In this document: in pieces, positions 48,691 to 59,324 of the stretch
How positions within the stretch are numbered: the first letter of the stretch is position 1
Layout of the letters: each line of letters opens with the position of its first letter
DNA from: Thysanoteuthis rhombus
Taxonomy: Eukaryota; Mollusca; Cephalopoda; Oegopsida; Thysanoteuthidae
Direction: 5' to 3'
DNA: 64,000 nucleotides
Assembly: GCA_963457665.1 (NCBI GenBank)
Contig: OY735206.1
Coordinates: 60,614,235 to 60,678,234, forward strand
The notes under the pieces: model-generated
What the model was told of the DNA's origin: nothing
The model's database searches: none
Seen by the model: only the letters and a program-made list of their open reading frames with translations
Position numbers and translations under genes: made by a program

Positions 48691-49732
48691 CAAGCACGGA
48701 TACTCGGTATTGCCTAGGAGAAAAAATAACTTAGGATATATCCGAATAGGAAAATGTTTTTTGATATATTTCTCCTTGTACAACATAACCAATGAAAAAA
48801 ATGGTTATTCACACTATATACACATAAAAAAAGAAGTTGTAACAGAAGAAATATTCTAATGCACAAAAAAGAATGAATGTCATCATCACTCAGTTTAACA
48901 GGGTGTCTGGATACACTACTCAAACGTTTCTCCCATTAGGTGCCAGGATCCACTCTAAAACAACCCATGTAGAGCTGTCCATAAGAAAAGCATGAAGTAC
49001 TCTGGTAAAGGCAAGCAATCTTAAGAGATTGTCCTAGGATCTTATTACAATTTCTAGAAATGTCCTCTAGTGACCCGGCATTGCCTCTAGCTTTCATCAT
49101 GTAAAGATGTACTCCAGTGCAAAATTTCTGCATCCCTGGTGCAATACTGAGGCCAACCACTCTGAAAATTTGCTAGAAATGACAAATGGAGATTTCAAAA
49201 GACCCAGATGTCAAAATCACACTGCTAAGTACTATGGCCATTGAAGAATCTACCTTTAAGCGAAATTTCAGTTTCAAAAGTGCAGAATTATGGCTAGGAA
49301 CTTGGCTACAATCGACCAAAAATGACATCAGGTGATCTCAAATGAGTTATAACATCAATATTGTCTTGCCTTTGACCTTCACCAAATTTCAGAGCAAAAT
49401 GATTGCTAAAAACTTGAAAAATTGAGTAGAAATGACCAGAATTGATCTCAGGTGACCTTGAATGACCTCCGAGGTCAACCTTGCTTGGCCTGTTAACTTT
49501 GATGGAAGAAGATGTACCCATACACCCAATATCAGCATCCTTCGTACAAAATTGTGGCCCACAACTCTGAGGTCAAAAATATGAAAATTTGTTTTTAAAT
49601 TACCAGAAATTACCTCTGGTCACTTTGAATGACCTCAGAAGGCAATATTAGGTTGGTATGCTTTGTAGTTTTCTCAGAGAAGAGGCAAACAAACAGCTCA
49701 AATATCAAATTATATATATATATATATATATA
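48691..49732. repeat. TGACCT-rich composite repeat, copy 2 (shorter)
   Basis: It repeats the layout of copy 1 in the same order: ACATAACCAATGAAAAAAAT, GTTGTAACAGAAGAAATATT, GGATACACTACTC, the TGACCT-rich array, then GAGAAGAGGCAAACAAACAG and CTCAAATATC. It finishes in a (TA)n run at 49712-49732. A tandem direct duplication with about 0.7 kb missing relative to copy 1. Confidence 0.8.
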
Positions 49733-52700
49733 GCCAAATGGCTAGAAAATTAGATTTCACAGAGTACTTTGAAAAAAACTTGTTCCCTACTGCCTGAACT
49801 TGAAGTTAAAAATAGATCTAAACACCAAAACAATTGAGGAAGAAACAAGATAGCAATCAGTAAAGGCTAGTATGATTAAGCGCCAATGTAGCTCTTTGAA
49901 AGGGATTGGTGCCAAAATCTGACATTACTAGAAATCAAATAAAAAATATTTTTAAAAAATTCAAACAATGAGGCCAAACAAATATACAAAATGACAAGAT
50001 CTAACCAAGCAAATGACTTTTCACCAGAATTTTAGCTCCTGCAAGAATTGGTAGAACAGTTCTAAAATTTTGTTTTTGATCATTTAGATGAATATACACA
50101 ATTGAAACAAAGACACATAGTAGAGTTATCTGTTATTGACCAACTCTGTACACTGTCTCTACTGCGACTATTATTCAATAAATTATCTTATTTCTGGAAT
50201 ATTTACATTGACCGGTGGGGGGGGGGGGGGAGAAAAGGAATCCAGTTTTTGGGGGGGGGGGGTTAGCTAATATAAGGTGACTATGGCATGAACCAATAAA
50301 TACTTATAAATTACATATCACTTGCTTCTCACCCACACAAAAAACACGAAAAAAAAAAAACAGCAAAAATAAGACAGTCACTTTGTGGTGGTCGGATTAA
50401 TTTGACAACAAGAATCAAGTTCATGATTATTTTTTTGCCATTTTATTACATGACATATGGAAAAATATATTATCTCTCTCTCACTCTCCTTTCCACACCA
50501 ATTCTCAACCATACTGCAAACATAAAACATACAAATATACAAAATGTTTATTAAATATTTTACATCTTCACAAAGGAATGACAAAACAGACTTCAGTTGA
50601 TCAAGTGACATTCGGAAATAGTCACTAAAATCTGCATAAATATGCATACTCAATTGTATTCAGAGAATATTCTAAATCACAATTTAAAGACTGTATAATG
50701 TATATCTCCTTCAGTTTATTTGCTAGCATTAGAAATTCCAAAGACAGATATTGCTATTAGAGGTAAAGCTTTGCAGTTGTGACTTGTTGGTAGCAACACT
50801 TACCACTTGAATGCTAAAGCAATGCTGAACTTGGTAATTGGTCTATAGTTTTGAGAAGGGTCATTAATATTCAAAGAGATTTTCCAGACAGTTGAACTCC
50901 TAGTGGTTTATAATGTTAACATGGGGTTTCAGCCAATCCATTCTATGGCCTTCTTCAGGTTACTATCTGAATGTAATGAAGCGTCTGTTTATCACCATTA
51001 CATTCAGATAGTATACCTGGAGAAGGCCGTAGAATGAATTAGGAAATGTTTTAACAACAAAGAACAAGGAAGAGTTCAATTGTCCAGAAGACTCTTTGAA
51101 TGCTGAACTTGTTTGATACTAAAAATTGATGACTATTTGAGCGAGAGCACTAAGAAAAAGATCTCACTTGCTCTGGAGAGATACCCAGCGCCAAGTCAAA
51201 AGGAAAAAAGATGGGGGGAAAACTAGTAAACATCATCTTGTACAAATGCTAAACGTTCAAATATCACAGATATATAAACCTGTGACCAATCAGCAGTATC
51301 CATGTCTGAATAGATCTCCCCATGCATTTACAATGAAATTTCCAGGAGAGAAATTTGTATATGGCAGACAGATTTTTTTCATCTACAGTAATAAGTAAAA
51401 CACTAGAAGAAAATATAAAGAGAATTTTTTAGGCAGTGGCAATTGATTTCTAGGAGGTGTATTTGAAAATAATGTTAAGTACATAGATAATCCAATAGGC
51501 AAATACACAGATATTTGAAGATAACAAAGCTATAATAAAATGATAAATGATCTGGAAAATATCTGTCCTAGAATACATAATGGTCAGTTAAGAACTTCAG
51601 CTTTGGTGAAAGTTAATTACCTTGTCAGAAACAAAGAAAATACTTAAAAATTGGAGTTATTTGACACAAAACAAACATGAAAAATAAAGAGACATAATTC
51701 ACTTTGCTTTGAAATGAGAAACTCCAAACAATTGAAGAACAGCCACCACAAATAAATTTGAGGATATCAGAGGTAGAATTAATGACAAAGATATAGAAAT
51801 AATCCAAAAAGAAACTTCATTTTAAAGAAAACTTTCACAAAACTTTATCTATTGTCCAGATAGGAATATAATTTTGCTTACAGATTAGGTTATATTTATG
51901 ATTTGTTTTCTAAAATTGAGGCAAAAATTTTTTTAAAAATTAAAGCTGTTTTTCAGATATTGGGTAGTTTTGTAGTCACCGAGTAAAAATTTCATGAGCT
52001 GCAATCATGATAAAGAGATCTTTTCTTCTAAAAGAGTTGAGAAAGATGATGTTCCTCCTTACCATAAAAGTACAACAAAAATTATTCAGACACCAAATCA
52101 GATTCTGCAAAAGAGAACGGATAGCACAAGATGGAGAAAAATAAGAGAGAAAAAAAACTGTTGAATAAAAAGGAAAACAGAGTTAGAAAAAAACATTTCT
52201 GCTGATAATCAGAATCCAAATATGTTTAATACAAATATATAAGCTAATGTTTGAAAGAATTAATGAGAAACTGGGGAAAATACAGTTGAATAGCAAGAAT
52301 CTGTTAAAATATAAAAATGTACAGTAATCTAAAGAAAAGCTGAACAGATTTCACTACCTTTCAGAAAGTGTTAAAAATCTCTAAACCAATAATTATCTCA
52401 GCGAAGTAAGGTTAACCACTTATTTTGGGTTTCCTATTAAAAATAACAGAAGATATAAGAAGAAAATATCAGAGAATATTAAATATGATGGCATACATCA
52501 TAACAAATGACAAATAGATTTTCCAACGATGTTGGATTTGAACTTAATACTAGCCTAAGCGTAAATATCATGTCACATCCCCAAGGAAGCAAGTTTATTT
52601 GGCACTTTTTATACCTATTCACTGAGAATGTTATATCAAAATCATTGATAAAACTGTTTTTGATGTCACTTGATCAAAATGGAGAAATAAAACAATTATA

Positions 52701-52849
52701 ATCATGAATGTTTCAAACACTCAGCACTACCTCAAATTATGAGAGAATTCAGCATAGAAATAAAAAGTTGCAATCAGAATAAATAAAAACCTTCAAGAAC
52801 AAAAATTAGTTTTCTCTTAAGATATATGGTGGTCATTTTATAGTTGTCA
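49733..52849. other. Intergenic block with G runs and a palindrome
   Basis: Two poly(G) runs (14 G at 50217-50230, 12 G at 50251-50262) lie 20 bp apart. A palindrome lies at 50868-51101. About 51110-52850 is AT-rich without recognisable coding sequence. Confidence 0.45.
50868..51101. repeat. Imperfect palindrome of about 235 bp (two inverted repeat ends)
   Basis: Left arm 50868-50978 and right arm 50996-51101 around a 17-base loop. The inner 16 bases are perfect (CTATCTGAATGTAATG against CATTACATTCAGATAG). Outer parts match with gaps: ATTCAAAGAGATTTTCCAGA against the inverse of GTCCAGAAGACTCTTTGAAT. Each arm carries a relative of the hammerhead-like end: - strand CCTGAAGAAGGCCATAGAAT then GGCTGAAACC; + strand CCTGGAGAAGGCCGTAGAAT. 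Confidence 0.88.
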
Positions 52850-53783
52850 TATTGCAAAAAGTCTTTATTGCTTCAGATAACATATTCAAGTTTCTTGGCA
52901 GCATACAAGAAAAATCTGAATGATTACTTACAAGTTTAAATTCAATACTTTTCACTATTAAAAATTGTACAGAGAATAGCAGTGTTTATATCAAAGATAA
53001 CAGGTTTTGGTGTGCGGCACAGTCTGGGCACTTTACATACCACACAGGTTTTATTGTTGAATTTAAATTCTTAGTATCAAAATCCCTACGTGATCACTTC
53101 ATCTTTGTTTTCTATTGTTTAAAAAAAGCTATGATAATGCCATCAGAAATAATAAAAATAGTATTTTGGATATGGCATAAACAACAAAATGAACCACTTT
53201 TTCTTTTGTAAATAAAAATTCAGAATACAAAAAAATGAGATAGACTAAAGATGGACGGGGTTGGGAGAGGGATTATTTTAGAATGTTTTTTTGTTGTTGT
53301 TTTTTTAAAAGGTGGACATTTAAAATCATTTTTTTTTTTAGATAAAACATAGCAAAAAAAAAATGAAAGGAAAGTTTTTAAATAATCTGCACAGTTCTTT
53401 TTGTCTCTCCTCTGTCAAAAGAGTGTCATTATTTGACCAAAGTAGGTTGACTCACTGAAGCACTGGCCATCATCACGTATTTTTCCATTTTACTTTTTTC
53501 AAGACAAAATAAATAAAACAGCAGCAATCAGTGCATAAATGGAGACCAGCAGAGAAAGTCCAAAGTGCCTGCATGCCTGGCTGCCTAACTGACTGACTGC
53601 CTGGGTGTCAGGAAGGACAAGGCAAGAAAGGAAGGGAAAGTGTGAGTGTCTGAGTGTGTGTGTGTGTGTGGACATGGGAGATTCACAGGGAAAACTGGTC
53701 TGTGCAGGCAGTGACTCAGTTCCACAAATAAAATGCCAGGAAAAATTGAAAGGAGATTGGATTTTAAAGCAACAAAACCAGTT
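52850..53783 (-). other. Probable 3' UTR of the - strand gene
   Basis: Sequence directly after the - strand stop. It includes a CTGCCTGGCTG-like simple stretch at 53568-53600 and a (GT)n run near 53653-53670. AATAAA on the - strand occurs near 53049-53054 and 52863-52868; either could end the transcript. No coding signal was seen. Confidence 0.35.
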
Positions 53784-53896
53784 TCAAGTGAACGTGCCAC
53801 CAACTGCCCCACCCTCATTAGCGCCACTACCGGAAGGACTCTCTGGGTTTTCATCAGGGGGATCACCTCCACCACCACTGCCACTTGGATCATCAC
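53784..53896 (-). CDS. Last coding exon of an unidentified - strand gene
   Basis: Read on the - strand, a good acceptor (TTTTTCCTGTCTTATGCAG, next to 53896) is followed by two bases closing a codon and then 36 codons and TGA at 53786-53784. The peptide is acidic and glycine-rich: DDPSGSGGGGDPPDENPESP, then a Ser/Gly/Ala stretch ending GGAVGGTFT. The other open frame through the acceptor runs into Thr-His dipeptide repeats and looks like a shadow. Composition is far from the AT-rich background (many GGN and CCN codons), which argues for real coding sequence. I do not recognise the protein. Upstream exons would lie at higher coordinates or beyond 64000; none was found here. Confidence 0.6.
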
Positions 53897-54011
53897 CTGC
53901 ATAAGACAGGAAAAATTAGAAAACGGTTAATCAATAATTTACTAGTTTTTACCCATGGAAAAATTCACGGATATATTTGAATTTCTATGAGCTGATATTT
54001 TTAGAAAATTA

Positions 54012-54080
<69 letters not shown>

Positions 54081-54084
54081 GTAT

Positions 54085-54134
<50 letters not shown>

Positions 54135-55319
54135 CATTTGTGGTGTGGATGTGGATTCTTAAGAGAAACCTAGTGTTACATTTTGAAAATTTTCATTATC
54201 ACATGGGCATGTTTCGATGCATATCAACAGGTGCCAGCCATCTTTCTCCAAAAAAATTTTGCTATATACATGTTTGAAGTTGAGGAACGAACCTATTCTC
54301 TCTCAAGTTCTTTCTCTTTACCTTCCAATTGTCACTTCCATCAATATATATATATATATATATATATATATTTCTTTAGAAAAAAACTCTACATTGATTT
54401 CTTTAGAAAAAAAAATGTATATACATAAAAACTATGTACAGAGAGATTTTTTAGACAAAATATATATACATATTGATTTTATTAGAAAGAAAATATTATT
54501 TTTTTAGAAATTCTTTTTATAAAATCAATGTATATTATATTTCCAATAAAGTCAATATACATACATATCATTATATATATATATATATTGATTCTATTAG
54601 AAAAAAAAACTATATAGATCTGATTAGAAAAAACTATACATACTGTATTTTCTAAAAGAAAAACTATACACTGATTTTTTTTTAATTATGCATTGATCAT
54701 TTTTTGGGGGAAAAAAAAATAGAGATTCTTTTAGAGAAAAAAATATACATATGAGGCTATGATGCATTTGGTAAAAATATCTGAACAGGTTTCTATGGAG
54801 TTTGAGTAATTTCTTTACATTCTCTTACTTTGAGACTTAATAGTTCACTATGCAAAGGTGTTAATAGTGAAAATTACTGTTCATATCTTATCAATTTCAT
54901 TTGAGGTTTTATTCAACTGAACTCTTTCAAGAGGAAGAGACTATCGCATTGAATGTTGGGTAGGATATATTTTCATTTGCAAAATCGTTACTTTTGAATG
55001 GATGAGTCCATTGTTACAGACAACAGAAACATACAGCAAAAGTCAAAACTGTTCATTTTATATATAGATGTAGAGAATTTATAAAAATTGTAGCTACAGA
55101 GATAAAAACTAATCAATCTTATTTTATACAAATTGTTCAAACTAAATATACTTATTTGTAGCAATTATTAAGCATTTTATTAAGCTTAATCAAAATTATT
55201 TCGGAAAACTGAACAAACTGAATTATCTTTATACAAACTTGCAGAAAGAAAAATGAATATATATATACATATATAATACTACTAAGATAACCGATGTTTC
55301 TAACTTTGTTTTATAAACT

Positions 55320-55790
55320 CCTAAACAGTTGCACCCTACAACCTGAAAGTGTATAAGGATAACCTGACCCAAGGATGAACATAGATGAGGTACTGACCTC
55401 TTGTGACCTCTAATTGTCAATCTAAGATCAAGTTTATTTTGGCAATTTCAAATCTAAATACCTACCAGGATGAACATAGGATAAGCAGTGCTGATATCCG
55501 GTGACCTCTGAAGATCAATTCACGGCCAGGTCAATTTTGGCAGGCTTTTCTAATGGAGATGGTTGCATCATTAGGCTTCAAATTTGAGTACAAATGTAAC
55601 TTGACCCCATGATGAACAGTGATAGCTACACCCTAGGGCTGCAAATCAGTGTACAAGAGTAACTTGGCCCCAGGATGAACACAGAGAGGCAGTGCTGATT
55701 TCTGGTTGACAAAGGTAAATTCTAGGTGAGGTCGAATTTGGCATTTTCAAGCCATTTGAAGGTCTGATCCCTAAAATCTGCAGTATTGAT
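55320..55790. repeat. TGACCT-containing tandem array, second family
   Basis: Three to four degenerate units of 110-150 bp with the phrases AACTTGACCCCATGATGAAC, GGCAGTGCTGAT, GGTGACCTCTGAAGATCAAT and CAGGTCAATTTTGGCA. It runs into a (TA)n tract at 55846, as the 48.7-49.7 kb copy does. Confidence 0.75.
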
Positions 55791-55841
55791 AACCTTCCCC
55801 CACCCCCGGTAACCCAAGCTAGTATATACACACATACAATC

Positions 55842-55891
<50 letters not shown>

Positions 55892-56023
55892 TTGGGTGAA
55901 CATATGGAAGATGCAAAGACAGGAATGAGTTTAAAAATGATTCTATTTAATTTTTATGCATCTGTTAATTTTAGAACATTTCGGTATTTCTTGATTATTT
56001 GAGTTAGTAGGGGGAGAGCATCA

Positions 56024-56170
56024 TTAAATGTTATTTTTAAGGGGATGCGATATGATTTTTTTGTGGTTGAGTTCAGGGTATTTTCTCCTGGGATCAAAAA
56101 CAATCCCAGGAGAAAATACACTAAACTCAACAACAAAAAATCCAAATCGCATCTCTATTAAAACATATCT
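56024..56170. repeat. Palindrome of about 147 bp (hairpin-type MITE)
   Basis: The centre reads TCCTGGGATCAAAAACAATC CCAGGA, so the innermost arms TCCTGGGAT/ATCCCAGGA (allowing the loop) pair. Further out TATTTTCTCC pairs with GGAGAAAATA, GGTTGAGTT with AACTCAACA-type sequence, and GGGGATGCGAT with ATCGCATCTC. Arms are about 70 bp, with a few mismatches. Confidence 0.85.
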
Positions 56171-57698
56171 GTTTTTCAATTATATCATGACTGTATCCTT
56201 GATCTATGAATTGTTGTTTGAGTCTGGCGCTATACACACGCAAGCAATAAAATCTGTATATATAAACAATAGGTGTCATAATGATTGTCCGTTACACTAT
56301 AGAAACTCCCTTACTAAGGGTGAGGCTCAACCAAGTTTTGCATGCATACTCAGTAGACCGAGGGGAAAGATGAAATGGACACATATTTTGAGAACTTTCA
56401 GTAACAACATTGCCTAAAATCAAAAAAAAATATTATTCTTTTGATAAATTCATAAAGAAAGGACGTCTTGAAGCATTCCAATTTTAACAGGCTTATTTCA
56501 ATCTTCTAACTAATAAATCATACATTTTTGTAATCAATTGGAAAATTACTGCATGCTTTCATTTTTACAGCTAAAGCAACTATGATATTTCAAAGTTACA
56601 ATCATAAACAGCATTAATCCATTACAACATATATGTGTAGTAATCAAGTTACTTTCAGAAATCTCTCGCACTTTAAGGCCTACTGTCCAAGGGTATTTCT
56701 TTCCTTATTGCCCTCTTGTAGATGATTAATTCTATATATTCTTTTTTTTCACAGCATTTACAACGTGATCAATAGGCTAAGGAAGAAGTGATTAAACTTG
56801 ACCCTCCACACTGTGGAAATAATATAAATGGGAAAAAATGACTGCTTTAAGAGGAAAAAAACTTGTCTGTTTGAATTTGCACTGACATCTGGCCAAACTT
56901 GCATTTTTTGTATGAATAAATTGTAAAACCGAAAATTCACACTACAAACTTGCATGGGTGAACAAGAAAAAAACCCAAGTTGTGGGTAAAAATAGCAGGA
57001 CAGATTAGACTCCTTAGCCTGCTAAGGCAATTATAATGCTGCTAGAAAGTGATATTTATATATATAGTGAGGTGGTGTCTTTTTTTACTCTTTAAATTTT
57101 CAATCCGTCAGAGGCGGATACTTCAGCTAGGAAAGCCTCAATTATTAGAAATAATAAATCCTCCAAAAAACCTTGCACTATTCGAAATTATTATAGCATT
57201 AGAAATATGGTAATTTGTTTCAACTCAATGAAAATGTGCAATAAACTGTTTTCAAAACTTTTTATAATTTAATACCAAAATACAATAGAGAACATATTTA
57301 ATACATAATTTATTTCAATAACAGAATAAACAATGTAATGAAGTACAACTACTTAAGAAAGTAATATTCTAAAAATTATAACAAAAATATGATTATACAG
57401 TGAAATGGGAAATTGAAAGTAAAATCTCAGTTTTAAATAAGCAAAAAAAAAATACTCGGACCGTTGTTTTTTTTTAATAATTAAATGATGGTTGTAGCCT
57501 TTTTCAGCAAACGTGGATTTACTGAACAATACAAAACCATTGGTTCTAACTTTAAATCTCACTCTGCATTTCCTCCTAATAAAAGATTCTAACAATCCTT
57601 ACCAACTTTATATTGAGATCTTAACTTCTTGAAAGAATTCATTCCCAAAATAATTTGGTTCTGTCCAGGTTAATTATTTGTTGTTTGTATATCCCTTT

Positions 57699-58120
57699 TC
57701 AATTATTTTCTTCAAAAAAAGGTAGTATATCTTGCTGCTGCTTTTTTATCAGCACTGACTGATTCTCCACGAATTTGTACATCAAGAAGCTGAATTCTAT
57801 TCTAAAATCATTCAAACCAAACACTAACACTTGTATTGAATGTCTCTTCAGTGTTGGTTTGCTTACCATTATTTTCACAGCTGTAAATACACACAAAGCT
57901 TTTGCTTTAATTGCAGCTTTCAAAAAAAGGAAAACATTTTTTATAACAATCCATACAGCAAGAAGACATTCTATTTCAATCATGGCAGGTCTTCTATTTC
58001 TTATAATTGTTTGCAAACCAAAAAAAGTCAATGGTAATTGACCATTTCCTTCTCTGAATTTTTGAGATGAGGTATTATTATTATTTCTATTATTATTCAG
58101 ACTATCCTCATCTTGGTTAT
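57699..58120. other. Open stretch on both strands next to the hammerhead-like end
   Basis: The - strand is open for 157 codons from 58172 to 57699, the longest frame in the window. Its N-terminus (MIPDEGRRVQRLKRCMKN) is merely the hammerhead-like end translated. The + strand is open over 57775-58041 with hydrophobic blocks (CLFSVGLLTIIFTAVNTHKA, IMAGLLFLIIVC). Neither is recognised. It may be the body of the same repeat, flanked by (ATT)n at 58073-58097. Confidence 0.35.
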
Positions 58121-58124
58121 TTTT

Positions 58125-58170
58125 CATACAACGTTTCAGCCGTTGTACTCTACGGCCTTCATCAGGTATC
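58125..58170 (-). ncRNA. Candidate hammerhead ribozyme at a repeat end
   Basis: On the - strand, 5' to 3': stem I strand ATAC (58169-58166); core CTGATGA (58165-58159); stem II AGGCCGT / ACGGCT (58158-58152 and 58143-58138, one bulged G) closed by an 8-base loop; core GAAA (58137-58134); a two-pair stem III A-C-G-T (58134-58131); U17 at 58130; and the stem I partner GTAT (58129-58126). All invariant core bases of the hammerhead are present, and the stem I partners are exactly complementary. Weak points: A-U at pair 10.1-11.1 and a very short stem III, as known for minimal type I hammerheads of Penelope-like elements, which act as dimers. Activity is inference. Confidence 0.5.
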
Positions 58171-58249
58171 ATCTGGTAGGTGTGGGGGAAGTAATGAACC
58201 GAACCCTTGTCTATTTCAGTTCAAAGTTTTATTACATTTCAGCCTATCG

Positions 58250-58617
58250 ATTCTGTATCAGCTGGCTATGTATGTAATGATTGTAGAGGTTGTATAAATG
58301 GACCTACAGGGCCAAATATTTTAACATTTACTCCTCTTTATGTCAACTGAAAACATTTTTTTGTTTCATTTTAAAATACCCCATAATAGGTTTTTAGTGG
58401 GAGGTTCAGTTTGCAATGTAAGTTTATGCTAAATTGATCCCTAGTTTGTGCCTGCTTGATTTTTCAAAAATTAAGACTTTTTAGAGACTACTGCCCAACA
58501 AAATGAAAGAAAAAAACTATATCATTGATCATCCTGTCTTCCAATGTTTCAATTGATCACCCCAACATGGCATGCTCTAAAAAGATGTGATGGTTCCTAA
58601 TGAGTGACTAACCAGAC
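58250..58617 (+). repeat. Dispersed repeat family R1, copy 3
   Basis: Shares GGTTCAGTTTGCAATGTAAG, TTATGCTAAATTGATCCCT, ACTGCCCAACAAAATG, ATTGATCACCCC and the end GAGTGACTAACCAGAC with the copies at 7033 and 32262. Confidence 0.75.
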
Positions 58618-59282
58618 ATATATATATATATATAAAATCCACTGTCATCAAATATTGTGACTGACTGCCAACACTATGTGTGTGCATCAAGCAGCTAAAA
58701 GCCAACATGGGCAAAATTCAGGACACACAGATCTAAAAAATATGTGAATGTTTTTTTTAAAAACAATGTTAGTTGTTTCGACAGAAGCAGCACCAGCAAT
58801 AGCAGTAATCAGTTAGTTGGCAATTTCTAACTATTTTGATGGGATTAATAAATATCAAATTCTTGAAATTGAAAATTATACTAATAAATGCTTTATAATA
58901 GTAGTGTAATGTAAGCTTTCAATACATCTGTAATTTCTTTTCAATGATTGTTTCACCAAGTCAGAAAAAATTGCACTGATTGACTTTCGTTCAAACTGCA
59001 TTTCAAATTGGGCATCAACTGAGTTGAAACATTTGGAAGAGCAAGGTGAAAATTTTATAATTTCATTTTTGAAACAATGTTTGAAAAATCAAGCCCTAAA
59101 AGAGATTATATTTTTCAAAACAATGTTTGAAAAATAAAAAGAAATGAACTTTCATCAACGGGAAATCAGTAAAAATAAATTTTGATTTTTAAAACATCAT
59201 CTTAAAATTAAAAATAGCCAAAAATTTCATCTATCCATACATGACAAAGAAAATCCTGTCATTTTTGGCGGTTGTATGCTAG

Positions 59283-59324
<42 letters not shown>

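Noticed and set aside
53605..53904. + strand proline-rich frame opposite the - strand last exon
   Set aside because: It is the antisense shadow of Gly/Asp/Glu codons, and no + strand splice or start context supports it.
56028..56417. 129-codon + strand frame
   Set aside because: It runs through the palindrome, translating both arms, and shows no domain.
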